Assembly: GCA_023436515.1 (NCBI GenBank)
Contig: JAEZIV010000095.1
Location: forward strand, 1 to 7,006
Direction of reading: 5' to 3'
Source of the DNA: Bacillota bacterium
Lineage (GTDB): Bacteria; Bacillota; Clostridia; Acetivibrionales; DSM-1351
DNA length: 7,006 nucleotides
In this document: one piece after another, positions 1-6,762 of the stretch
How positions within the stretch are numbered: the first letter of the stretch is position 1
How the letters are laid out: each line of letters opens with the position of its first letter
Notes under the pieces: model-generated
The model's database searches: none
Told to the model about the DNA's origin: nothing
Seen by the model: only the letters and a program-made list of their open reading frames with translations
Position numbers and translations under genes: made by a program

Positions 1-2
1 GA

Positions 3-983
3 GCTAATGATTCATCTCGCTTTGAAGTAAATGCTCCTACAATATCAGGTTTTTGCCATTATGAAATGGGAGCAAATGACAGGATATATTTTATGAATCC
101 TTCAAGATACAATCCCGCAGACATAGATGCTGAAATTTCACCCTTTAGCTTCACAACGACAGGTTCGGGTCTTGACATTGATAATGTGACCCAGCCGGCA
201 ATTGGTTGGACCAATTATATGATGGATGGCTTGCCCCAAATATCCTCAGATTGGAAGGGGCAGGATCTGGATGACGATAAGATATCTGCCAAGCTCGAAG
301 AAATACTGAATAGGCTGAAGCCATTAACCCAGCCCTTTGCAAAAAGAGATTTTGATAGTACAAACACTTACATTATCAATAGTAATCAGCCATCTACCCA
401 GCCAGGCTCTGCAAATCTCTTTCTGAGTGTAAAAGATAAGTTGCTGGGGAGGTTTGGCACCAGTACAAATCCACATGTTATAAATTTGAGTACGTTACCA
501 CCCGGAGCGGTGGATGTCAATTCAAAAATAAATGAAAGAGTTAGTAGCAGTTTACCTGGAACTATTTCTGCGGATGATTATTATTTGTTAATCAACTCAA
601 ATCCGAAGGTTACGCTGGAGGTCACTGGAAGGGTTAATGGAATAATATTCAGTCTTGGAAAGGTGATTGTTAGAAAGGATGCGGAGGTAACAGGAGCAAT
701 TATAGCGGCTGGCAGAGGTTATACTCCCGATGCTGCATATGGCTATGTAAGCCCTGATTATTCCTCAGCAGACCAGCAAACTGTGTCCGGTGTAACTATT
801 AATTATCTTCCCCAGATATTAAAGGAGGGGTGGAACCTGCTGAGGCTGGATGATGGCAGTTATGCAGGAGTTCATTTTAAGGGCAGTGGGAGTGGCGACC
901 ATGCAAGGGTTACCTTCCCGGGCAGACAGGTTTTACTGAATGAGTTTTTAGATGAAGGTATAGATTTGGATTCAATATTTTAA
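3..983 (+). CDS. Exported or pilin-like protein of the pilus locus, 5' end missing
   Basis: The frame is open from the first complete codon of the window, with 21 codons before the first ATG at 66. The gene therefore starts upstream, and the ATG at 66 (no ribosome binding site in front) is not its start. About 326 C-terminal residues are visible and contain no membrane segment. Nucleotides 606-719 encode alternating beta strands of the form VTGRVNGIIFSLGKVIVRKD followed by VTGAIIAAGRG. This 'GxVNGII..GKV.I....VTGAIIA.G' pattern resembles the C-terminal repeats of PilX-like pilin proteins and, more loosely, bactofilin-type beta solenoids. The protein ends with an acidic tail. It lies 21 bases upstream of a lipoprotein gene and in the same operon as pilD, so a role as a large minor pilin or pilus-associated exported protein is inferred. 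The missing N-terminus, where a prepilin leader would be, prevents a firm call. Confidence 0.8.
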   Translation, partial: ANDSSRFEVNAPTISGFCHYEMGANDRIYFMNPSRYNPADIDAEISPFSFTTTGSGLDIDNVTQPAIGWTNYMMDGLPQISSDWKGQDLDDDKISAKLEEILNRLKPLTQPFAKRDFDSTNTYIINSNQPSTQPGSANLFLSVKDKLLGRFGTSTNPHVINLSTLPPGAVDVNSKINERVSSSLPGTISADDYYLLINSNPKVTLEVTGRVNGIIFSLGKVIVRKDAEVTGAIIAAGRGYTPDAAYGYVSPDYSSADQQTVSGVTINYLPQILKEGWNLLRLDDGSYAGVHFKGSGSGDHARVTFPGRQVLLNEFLDEGIDLDSIF

Positions 984-992
984 TTTCTGATA

Positions 993-998
993 GAGGTG
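993..998 (+). promoter_or_regulatory. Ribosome binding site of the lipoprotein gene
   Basis: GAGGTG ends 6 bases before the ATG at 1005. An in-frame GTG at 996 overlaps this motif and so cannot use it. This decides the start in favour of 1005, which gives a typical Met-Lys-Lys signal peptide. Confidence 0.8.
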
Positions 999-1004
999 AA
1001 CTAC

Positions 1005-2270
1005 ATGAAAAAAATGCTGTTATTGGCTTTAGTAGGTACTATAAGCATTGCATTGTTCCTGGCAGGGTGTTCTTCGGCAGAAGGAGGCACAACTACGAAC
1101 AATAACGGAGTGAATAAAACGGTTTCATGGCAAACCGCTGTCAGTAAGGAAGACAATGAAAAAATCAAGAAACTGATATCTGATTATTTTTTTAAGATGT
1201 ATTCTATGCCGGTAGATAGTTATCAGCAATATTCTGAGTCTGGAAATATCCCTGAGGATTTACGCTCCTTTATTGCAAAACGTACAATTGAGGAAGGTAA
1301 CAATAATACTGAAATCGGCTTGAATTTTCCAAGGTTTGTAGGAATGAACGGTATAACACTTATAGATTATACACCTCTTATGAAATTAGAGGACAGCAAA
1401 CAACCGCAGCTAGAAGCTACATATATAGAGGAGAATAACGGTATTCTGCTTTACTTTGTTAAAATGAACTTAAAGGCAAAATGTATTACCGATGAGTCGT
1501 TTGAAAAAAACTATAAGCTGAATGAGCAAGCCAATACATATAAAAAAATAACTGCACCTATGGATAGTGAGAAGGATACTGTTTTGGTGCAGACAAAATT
1601 TGATGTCGAGCTGGTGAAAGAGGAGAATGATTATAAGATTCTGAGAGCGAGAGAGTCCACCTTCAAAAAGAAGGCAAAGGACAGGTTATTCAGGTATAAT
1701 AATGATTTTATTGCTCGGATACCATATTTGAATCTGGAAAAAAGCGCTGACAACACAAATTACCTATATAAACAGGATGGGGACACTTATGACAAGGAGA
1801 AAGCTGTAATTATTGACTTATTTGAGAATCTGATCAAGCTGGATAATGAGAGACGAATTCTCCTAAATGGCAGTTGGGAGAAAGGCAGAGCAGATTTCAG
1901 CAAATTGCTGAGTACCTTGTCCGTAGAGAAAAACAAAGAAAAGCAAGATATCCTGGTAATAGATGATAATTACCAGAAGAGGTTTCCGAAAGAAGCCCTA
2001 CTGCTGCAAAACAACATTTACAGTATAAGAGTTCAAGGAGAACTAAAGGACACTTGCAGTGTTGCCCTGCATCCGGCTTACTCTGAAAAAAACAAGTGGT
2101 ATATAGTCACTTTTAAGGCTTTTATGAATAAGAGTACCAAGCTCGGTGGAAATGAAAAGGAATACGCCTTTGACTATTTAGTTAAATTGGTGGAAAACAA
2201 TGCAGTCCCTAAAATAGTAAGCATAAAGCTTAATGGCATAAAAACCGTGAACAATCCGGCAGGAGTGTAA
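1005..2270 (+). CDS. Putative lipoprotein of unknown function in the pilus operon
   Basis: From the ATG at 1005 the product has 421 residues. It opens with MKK, a hydrophobic stretch and a clear lipobox L19-A20-G21-C22, followed by a Ser/Gly/Asn/Thr-rich linker. It should be cleaved by signal peptidase II and anchored by a lipidated Cys22 on the outer face of the membrane. The rest is soluble and rich in Lys and Glu. I do not recognise a named domain. Two regions (about residues 35-215 and 255-415) each start with a helical 'IKKLISDYF' or 'AVIIDLFENLIKL' segment and end in alternating strands. That is a layout seen in NTF2-like folds, so two tandem NTF2-like domains are possible but unproven. 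The gene sits 21 bases after the pilin-like gene and 2 bases before pilD, which suggests a surface assembly, docking or accessory role in the same pilus system. Confidence 0.82.
   Translation: MKKMLLLALVGTISIALFLAGCSSAEGGTTTNNNGVNKTVSWQTAVSKEDNEKIKKLISDYFFKMYSMPVDSYQQYSESGNIPEDLRSFIAKRTIEEGNNNTEIGLNFPRFVGMNGITLIDYTPLMKLEDSKQPQLEATYIEENNGILLYFVKMNLKAKCITDESFEKNYKLNEQANTYKKITAPMDSEKDTVLVQTKFDVELVKEENDYKILRARESTFKKKAKDRLFRYNNDFIARIPYLNLEKSADNTNYLYKQDGDTYDKEKAVIIDLFENLIKLDNERRILLNGSWEKGRADFSKLLSTLSVEKNKEKQDILVIDDNYQKRFPKEALLLQNNIYSIRVQGELKDTCSVALHPAYSEKNKWYIVTFKAFMNKSTKLGGNEKEYAFDYLVKLVENNAVPKIVSIKLNGIKTVNNPAGV
2261..2266 (+). promoter_or_regulatory. Ribosome binding site of pilD inside the end of the lipoprotein gene
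   Basis: AGGAGT lies within the last codons of the upstream gene, six bases before the pilD ATG at 2273. This suggests translational coupling of the two genes. Confidence 0.75.
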
Positions 2271-2272
2271 GC

Positions 2273-3067
2273 ATGATAATTCAAATATTGACTGTATTGT
2301 TTGTACTTGCCATAGGAGCCTGCTGCGGTTCTTTCCTGAATGTTTGCATATACAGGATTCCGAGAGGCCAGTCGGTGGTGGCTGTTTCCTCTCACTGCAC
2401 CAAATGCAAGGAAAGATTAAGACCTCGGAACCTTTTTCCTGTTTTTAGCTTTATCTTTCAGAGGGGCAAATGCAGCAGCTGCGGAGAAAAAATATCTCCG
2501 AGATATGTGTTTATCGAAGTAATAACTGCAATAGTGTATGTTTGCCTGTTTTACAAATATGGCATTAATACTGAGTTTTTTGCAATGGTATTGCTGGTAT
2601 CCATACTTATTGTTATGTTTTACATTGATTTTGAGTTCGGAATTATTCCTAACTCCCTTGTTGCTATTGCTACAGCCGGTGGAGTAGTGCTATATATAAT
2701 AAGTTTCTTTACATATATAGGTATATACGGTGACAGTGAATGGTGGAATCCAATATTAGGCGCCTTCCTAGGCAGTACATTTTTTATTTTGATGGCTAAA
2801 GTGGGTTCGTTTATATATAAGACCGAGGATATCGTTGGGGGAGGCGATATTAAAATTCTCTTTCCAATTGGTTTATTTTTGGGATGGAAAATGATGATTG
2901 TTGCACTTTTTATTTCTATTGTAGCAGCAGGTATAATTAGCTTTATTCTTATTATATTAAAGAGGCTCAATAGAAAAGATACCATACCTTTTGGACCATT
3001 TATAGCTTTAGGAACAGTTGTAACTATATTATTCGGCTGGGAGATTATTGGGATGTATCTTAAATGA
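2273..3067 (+). CDS. pilD: Type IV prepilin leader peptidase / N-methyltransferase (A24 family)
   Basis: This 264-residue polytopic membrane enzyme cleaves the leader from type IV prepilins and, in this family, usually N-methylates the new N-terminal residue. The N-terminal region has the family signature GSFLNVCIYRIPRG (residues 19-32). It is followed by a cytoplasmic zinc-type tetracysteine, C42-x2-C45 and C67-x2-C70, which marks the classical bifunctional (methylating) form. The two catalytic aspartates are visible: D119 in the segment YIDFEFGIIPN and D192 in the GxGD motif (GGGDIK, 189-194). Several hydrophobic membrane segments lie between and after them, and the length is normal for the family. 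The gene starts 2 bases after the lipoprotein stop. Nothing appears truncated or mutated. In Gram-positive bacteria the same family can serve pili or competence pseudopili. The neighbouring large exported proteins favour pili. Confidence 0.96.
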   Translation: MIIQILTVLFVLAIGACCGSFLNVCIYRIPRGQSVVAVSSHCTKCKERLRPRNLFPVFSFIFQRGKCSSCGEKISPRYVFIEVITAIVYVCLFYKYGINTEFFAMVLLVSILIVMFYIDFEFGIIPNSLVAIATAGGVVLYIISFFTYIGIYGDSEWWNPILGAFLGSTFFILMAKVGSFIYKTEDIVGGGDIKILFPIGLFLGWKMMIVALFISIVAAGIISFILIILKRLNRKDTIPFGPFIALGTVVTILFGWEIIGMYLK

Positions 3068-3071
3068 GTAG

Positions 3072-3150
3072 TCGATAAGACGATGGATAGTCAATTTATA
3101 ATGTAAATAATAAAAAAACTTATATACAATGGGAGTAGTTTTTCTATTAT
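3072..3150 (+). promoter_or_regulatory. Possible weak promoter(s) for the large surface-protein gene
   Basis: The 124-base gap holds a perfect TATAAT (3097-3102) with only a poor -35 (TCGATA, 3072-3077, 19-base spacer). A second combination is TATACA (3123-3128), 16 bases, TATTAT (3145-3150). Neither is convincing alone in such AT-rich DNA. The gap size suggests the downstream gene may have its own transcription start as well as read-through from pilD. Confidence 0.3.
3114..3143 (+). terminator. Weak AT-rich hairpin with a T run after pilD
   Basis: AAAAACT (3114-3120) pairs perfectly with AGTTTTT (3137-3143) around a 16-base loop, and the 3' arm ends in five Ts. The stem has a single G-C pair, so it could at most give partial termination between pilD and the large surface-protein gene. 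It may be only a chance product of AT-rich DNA. Confidence 0.25.
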
Positions 3151-3177
3151 AAATAAAATACCGTAGTATATTTTTAT

Positions 3178-3184
3178 GGAGGTG
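3178..3184 (+). promoter_or_regulatory. Strong ribosome binding site of the large surface-protein gene
   Basis: GGAGGTG is a near-perfect anti-16S match, seven bases before the ATG at 3192. It fixes the start and predicts efficient translation. Confidence 0.85.
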
Positions 3185-3191
3185 TAAAAAA

Positions 3192-6100
3192 ATGTATACT
3201 CAAAAAAGACCAAGTAAAGCAGGTTGCTTACTATTAGTGATGATACTAATTGCAGTAATGCTTATTCCAAGCTTAGGGACCATTACTGCTGCCGAGGGCA
3301 GTGTCAGCAGCGAACCGGTCAGGATTTTGGAAATACAGCCCACAACATCATACGATATCACAGCCGCAATGGAATCAAACCTTGAAGTATATTTCCAAAG
3401 GCCTGTTGAGATAATCAGGATGCCTATGCCACTGCTTATATCAAAAGCTGAGGAGATAAATGGTGCCTATGACATTATATACATAGGCAATAATACTACA
3501 ACCTCGGATCAATACAATAAGTATTACCAGCAAAATGTCTACAAGAGGTTTGGACCTATAGTATCAAATAATGTTAATGTATCCACCTCTGTAACCGGCA
3601 ACAAGGAATTTTATAGTGGTAATGATATTTCGAACATAGCTGCAAATAAGATTAAAAGCTTTATTACGTCGGGCCAGCTTATTGTTTTTGATAGCGGAGT
3701 ATTTGCCTCTGGTATGGAGACTACAAAGCTGTACAGCAATTTTAACAGCTATAGAAACGATAGCCGCTATACCAACGTTAAAACAGGTACAACTGCCAAT
3801 TTATTAAGTAATCTAAAAAAGTACTCAGACCAGGGAATAAAAGTACGACCAAAGCTTGAATTGACAAAAAGGCCGCTAGAATTCGATGGAGCAAATATAG
3901 AAGTTAACAGCGGTCTTATGAGCTTTGTTATGAACCTGGATAACAGGAATAGCACTAATCCTATGAGTGTATCCTTATATATTGACAGCAACGGCGATGG
4001 GATATTTAAGAGCAGTGAAATAGCTAAAACCGAAACTAATGTGGGAAAAGTAGAGGGTTATTCGGTCAACTATCTTTTTTCAAACAGATATACGGGAGTA
4101 GTGCCGTGGAAGATCGAGGTCACCGATAACTTCGGAGCCAAGTCTTATCAAACAGGGTTTGCTGCTTACAAGGGGGATGAGCTCCATATAAGTGTACTGC
4201 AATTGCTGCCTGACAATAGTGACAATTATGCAACCTTAAAACTATCTTCATTGAGCAACTACAAAGGTGAGAATCTGCTCCAAAGACCAGGTGAGTACAA
4301 AATAGATATCACAGAAATGAAAATTAGTGATTTTAATAGTAAATATGGAGGAACAGTAAACGGAAAGACGACAATCTTGAACGGAAATTACGATATGGTT
4401 ATTTTCGGCTTTGACGATGCTTACAAGGGTGATTTATCCGGACAGGCTCTTAAAGCTATGGAAGCGTTTGCCGATTCAGGGCAGGCTGTAATGTTTACCC
4501 ACGATACCATTGGTTTCAACAAGAGCAATCTGACAACAGCCTTTAAGAACAGGCTGGGAATGAGTGCCTTTGAAACTGACCGAAGCCTGCCCTCAGGGGT
4601 ATCTGTATCGACAGGCATGACCAGGCTTGCCTTATTAAATGCAAATGGGGACAGTCGTTTCCCGGATACAGTATTGACAACTAAAATAAATGAAAGTAAT
4701 TTAACGAAATATCCGTTTATTTTAGGGGATATTAAGGTTTCACCTACACATCTGCAATACATAAGGCTGAATCCAGAAGATCCTGATATTGTTACAGCCT
4801 TTACATATAAAAATGAAAACAGGTATACACACGGCTCAAGAACTGCAACTCTGATCACTCCTACAGTTAAAGAGGATAAGTATCATGAGTACGACGGCTT
4901 AAATGACTATTATACTTACTTCAAAGGCAACCTGACCTTCTCAGGTACAGGCCATAGTCCAATAACCTCAAGTGATGAATTGCGTATGTTCGTAAATACC
5001 ATATTAAAGGCTTCAAAGGGTGCAAATCATGCCCCCTCAGTAGAAATTCTGGGGCTGAACGATGGTGAATATATTGCCAATACACTTGGAAAACTAAACT
5101 TCAGACTCCTGGCAACTGATCCGGACTATGATTCTATCAGTAGCTGTAAAGTGTATATAGATAATGACGGCGATGGTTCGTACGAAGCAGGGGAAAGTGT
5201 GGCAACCTTTGAAGGTTCTGATGCTCCCAAATTAGGGGAAGAGAAAGCCATAGAAATGGTAAAGAATTTTTCAACTGAGACCTTTAAGATTAAAGCAGTT
5301 GTAACCGACTCAAAAGGTGCCCAGGGTTCAAAGGAGATAACCATAAAACAAAGCGGTTCACCAGTATTGAGCATGAGCATTAACACAGTAAATGCCCTGG
5401 TTGGTGATTCAAGTAATTTAAATGTTTCAGTGAATGCCCAAGGGACTAACCTTAATACAATATATAGCAATATAAAATGCAGTTTACAGTTGAATACTAC
5501 CTTATTTGGGAATGTTACAGCCATAGGCGGAGGTAGCGTAGATAGTGGAAAGTATACAAAGGACTTAAGTGTCATCCGTTTTACCCCCCAACCTGATATA
5601 ATCACCCAAAACGGACAAGTAAACTTCCTTTGTAAGTCACCTGTTTCAGCATATTCTACAATGGCCACATTAACATACAATAGTACAACTGGAACAACGG
5701 GTCCAATAAACAATCCTGTCATTATTAATGTAAAAACCGGAAATGTTTCGGCAGAGCTAAAGGACTATGAGGGAAAAGCTTTTGTAGGACAGAGGGTAAC
5801 ACTCAAGAAGTATATAAAGAATGAAGCTACCGGCCAGTATACAGAGGATTCATCCTTTACACCCCGAGTAGCTGACACAGACAATACCGGTATTGCCAGC
5901 TTTAGCTCAGTACCGACCGGTTATTATGGGACAAGTATAGTTTTACCCACAGGGTATAAGCCCGTAAATAATAGCAATGTGGGACAGGTTCTGACAGCTA
6001 TGGGAAGCAGGCAGTTAAACTATGATAATAATACATTAGTAATAGAGTTCCCTAAACTGTATAAGGCGCCGACACTAACAATAACTGGCCCAAGCAATGT

Positions 6101-6386
6101 TATAGTTTGGACTAAAAAGGATTTTGTAGTATCAATAAGTCCGGAGGAGTATAGAAATGAAAAGGTTGTTTGGTCAATAAGTGATACAAGGATTGGAGAA
6201 ATTAAGCCCAAGCTTGTCAAAGTAGGTGAGGTATACGAGGAAGTACCAAACACCGTTGTATTTTCTGCCAAGAAGGTAGGCAGGGTCACAATAACCTGTA
6301 GGGCTGAAAATAAAGATCCTGCCGGAAATGATATTATAGGTTCCTTTGAAGTAAAAGTAGTACCTGGTTCCATTGATATTAACTAA
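3192..6386 (+). CDS. Large secreted multidomain protein, DUF5057-like, with duplicated calcium-loop modules
   Basis: This 1064-residue protein has a basic N-terminus, a hydrophobic core (about residues 12-30) and a likely signal peptidase I site near TAA-E (33-35). The body shows two copies of a two-domain unit. Residues 43-220 and 331-610 are alpha/beta regions with matching segments: RILEIQP/HISVLQLLP, then YDIIYIGN/YDMVIFGFDD, then SGQLIVFDSGV/SGQAVMFTHDT. They resemble a Rossmann/GATase-like fold. Residues 221-330 and 611-720 are Ig-like and carry EF-hand-type loops at 265-276 and 657-668. About 725-850 is another beta-sandwich, 851-957 resembles a CnaB/carboxypeptidase-regulatory-type domain, and 958-1058 resembles a bacterial Ig-like (BIG2) domain. 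I associate the central region with DUF5057 from memory; no search was run. There is no LPXTG motif or C-terminal membrane anchor. Its position after pilD suggests a pilus-associated surface protein or adhesin. Confidence 0.85.
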   Translation: MYTQKRPSKAGCLLLVMILIAVMLIPSLGTITAAEGSVSSEPVRILEIQPTTSYDITAAMESNLEVYFQRPVEIIRMPMPLLISKAEEINGAYDIIYIGNNTTTSDQYNKYYQQNVYKRFGPIVSNNVNVSTSVTGNKEFYSGNDISNIAANKIKSFITSGQLIVFDSGVFASGMETTKLYSNFNSYRNDSRYTNVKTGTTANLLSNLKKYSDQGIKVRPKLELTKRPLEFDGANIEVNSGLMSFVMNLDNRNSTNPMSVSLYIDSNGDGIFKSSEIAKTETNVGKVEGYSVNYLFSNRYTGVVPWKIEVTDNFGAKSYQTGFAAYKGDELHISVLQLLPDNSDNYATLKLSSLSNYKGENLLQRPGEYKIDITEMKISDFNSKYGGTVNGKTTILNGNYDMVIFGFDDAYKGDLSGQALKAMEAFADSGQAVMFTHDTIGFNKSNLTTAFKNRLGMSAFETDRSLPSGVSVSTGMTRLALLNANGDSRFPDTVLTTKINESNLTKYPFILGDIKVSPTHLQYIRLNPEDPDIVTAFTYKNENRYTHGSRTATLITPTVKEDKYHEYDGLNDYYTYFKGNLTFSGTGHSPITSSDELRMFVNTILKASKGANHAPSVEILGLNDGEYIANTLGKLNFRLLATDPDYDSISSCKVYIDNDGDGSYEAGESVATFEGSDAPKLGEEKAIEMVKNFSTETFKIKAVVTDSKGAQGSKEITIKQSGSPVLSMSINTVNALVGDSSNLNVSVNAQGTNLNTIYSNIKCSLQLNTTLFGNVTAIGGGSVDSGKYTKDLSVIRFTPQPDIITQNGQVNFLCKSPVSAYSTMATLTYNSTTGTTGPINNPVIINVKTGNVSAELKDYEGKAFVGQRVTLKKYIKNEATGQYTEDSSFTPRVADTDNTGIASFSSVPTGYYGTSIVLPTGYKPVNNSNVGQVLTAMGSRQLNYDNNTLVIEFPKLYKAPTLTITGPSNVIVWTKKDFVVSISPEEYRNEKVVWSISDTRIGEIKPKLVKVGEVYEEVPNTVVFSAKKVGRVTITCRAENKDPAGNDIIGSFEVKVVPGSIDIN
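3312..4181 (+). repeat. First copy of the internal protein module (approximate bounds)
   Basis: This stretch encodes about residues 41-330 of the large surface protein: a Rossmann/GATase-like domain followed by an Ig-like domain with a DxNxDGxxxxxE loop. It matches the second module in motif order, not in DNA sequence, so the duplication is old. The first alpha/beta domain is about 100 residues shorter than its partner. Confidence 0.6.
3984..4019 (+). other. EF-hand-type calcium loop 1 (protein residues 265-276)
   Basis: The translated loop DSNGDGIFKSSE has Asp/Asn at loop positions 1, 3 and 5, Gly at 6 and Glu at 12, as in EF-hand and dockerin calcium loops. It is preceded by a beta strand (SLYI), not a helix, so it is an EF-hand-like loop inside a beta domain. 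Confidence 0.6.
4182..5351 (+). repeat. Second copy of the internal protein module (approximate bounds)
   Basis: This stretch encodes about residues 331-720 of the large surface protein. It repeats the order of the first module: an alpha/beta domain with NYDMVIFGFDD and DSGQAVMFTHD, then an Ig-like domain with a DxDGDG loop and a closing strand pattern VVTDSKGAQGSKEITI. That last pattern corresponds to EVTDNFGAKSYQTGF in the first copy. Confidence 0.6.
5160..5195 (+). other. EF-hand-type calcium loop 2 (protein residues 657-668)
   Basis: The translated loop DNDGDGSYEAGE keeps Asp at loop positions 1, 3 and 5, Gly at 6 and Glu at 12. Like loop 1 it follows a strand ending in YI, giving a shared YID-x-[ND]-GDG pattern. 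Confidence 0.6.
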
Positions 6387-6397
6387 TTGCTTTTTCG

Positions 6398-6425
6398 GAA
6401 CGCCTTGTTTTTTAACAGGGCGTTC
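6398..6425 (+). terminator. Hairpin terminator after the large surface-protein gene
   Basis: A 12-base-pair stem (6398-6409 with 6414-6425; one G-T pair, otherwise perfect) encloses a TTTT loop and starts 11 bases after the stop codon. The stem base is GC-rich (GAACGCC/GGCGTTC). The following sequence TATATGAC has no real T run, so termination may be imperfect. It is the best candidate for the boundary between the pilus cluster and the ribosomal protein operon. Confidence 0.7.
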
Positions 6426-6530
6426 TATATGACTAAAGCTTAAGCTTCGAATAAGCATCGCGGCAATTTAATGAGCTGCCGGCACTATTTTTAGTACAAC
6501 TTTTAAGCTGGGATTTATTTGTGTAGTACA
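6426..6530. other. Intergenic stretch without a gene
   Basis: I see no credible coding region. The stretch holds a 12-base palindrome AAGCTTAAGCTT (6436-6447). A small hairpin CGGCA/TGCCG (6461-6465 with 6477-6481) is followed seven bases on by TTTTT and could be a second weak terminator. A 7-base direct repeat TAGTACA occurs at 6492-6498 and 6524-6530, 32 bases apart, just upstream of the rpsJ promoter region. Confidence 0.5.
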
Positions 6531-6582
6531 TTCAAAAAAAAATAAAAAAATCCTTGCAATGATGTAAAATATGTAGTAAAAT
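6531..6582 (+). promoter_or_regulatory. Strong-looking sigma-A promoter (P1) with UP element for the S10 operon leader
   Basis: TTGCAA (6554-6559) and TAAAAT (6577-6582) are separated by the ideal 17 bases. Directly upstream, at 6534-6550, lie A9-T-A7 tracts, the form expected of an UP element at ribosomal operon promoters. Transcription would start near 6588-6590 and leave a leader of about 310 bases before rpsJ. This is the best promoter in the window. Confidence 0.7.
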
Positions 6583-6744
6583 ATTGAATGTTGTGGCGAA
6601 GGCATACGATGACGTAGGAGATTGCTATCCGGCCTTATTATATGAGGTTTTGAGAGGTAGGTAACTTTTACTGAGAATGTCCGATTCAAGAAACCGGGCG
6701 ACAAGTCACTGTACATTTTGCGTTATATATTTTTTGCTGTGTAA

Positions 6745-6750
6745 TATAAT
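6745..6750 (+). promoter_or_regulatory. Perfect -10 box inside the leader (possible P2)
   Basis: TATAAT is exact, but the -35 region is poor: TTATAT at 6723-6728 with a 16-base spacer, or TTGCGT at 6718-6723 with a 21-base spacer. If used, transcripts would start near 6757, just before the terminator-like stem, and would lack the proposed antiterminator strand. Confidence 0.4.
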
Positions 6751-6762
6751 CGCGTTAAAATG

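Noticed and set aside
996..1004. GTG at 996 as the start of the lipoprotein
   Set aside because: It overlaps the GAGGTG ribosome binding site that serves the ATG at 1005, and the shorter start gives a standard Met-Lys-Lys lipoprotein signal.
5126..5722. 198-codon minus-strand open frame inside the large surface-protein gene
   Set aside because: It lies wholly within a well-supported coding region with recognisable domain motifs on the + strand. Its own translation shows no recognisable family.
6436..6447. 12-base palindrome AAGCTTAAGCTT as a regulator operator
   Set aside because: It lies just after the terminator hairpin and more than 100 bases from the promoter, and it is a simple repeated hexamer. 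No other evidence supports a binding site.
6593..6664. A 23-codon frame starting GTG just after the P1 start (VAKAYDDVGDCYPALLYEVLRGR), considered as a leader peptide or leaderless ORF
   Set aside because: There is no ribosome binding site and no run of regulatory codons, and the same bases take part in RNA stems. Without conservation data it is more likely non-coding.
6468..6716. 82-codon open frame on the minus strand in the gap before rpsJ
   Set aside because: It has no ribosome binding site, reads across the A-tract and promoter of the S10 operon, and has low-complexity composition. It looks like a chance frame.
6590..6760. Match to a known riboswitch (c-di-GMP types, THF, T-box) or a hammerhead ribozyme
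   Set aside because: c-di-GMP switches were considered because clostridial pili are often so controlled, but their conserved core strings are absent. CTGAGAA and GAAAC at 6671-6694 only superficially resemble the hammerhead core; CTGATGA is not present.
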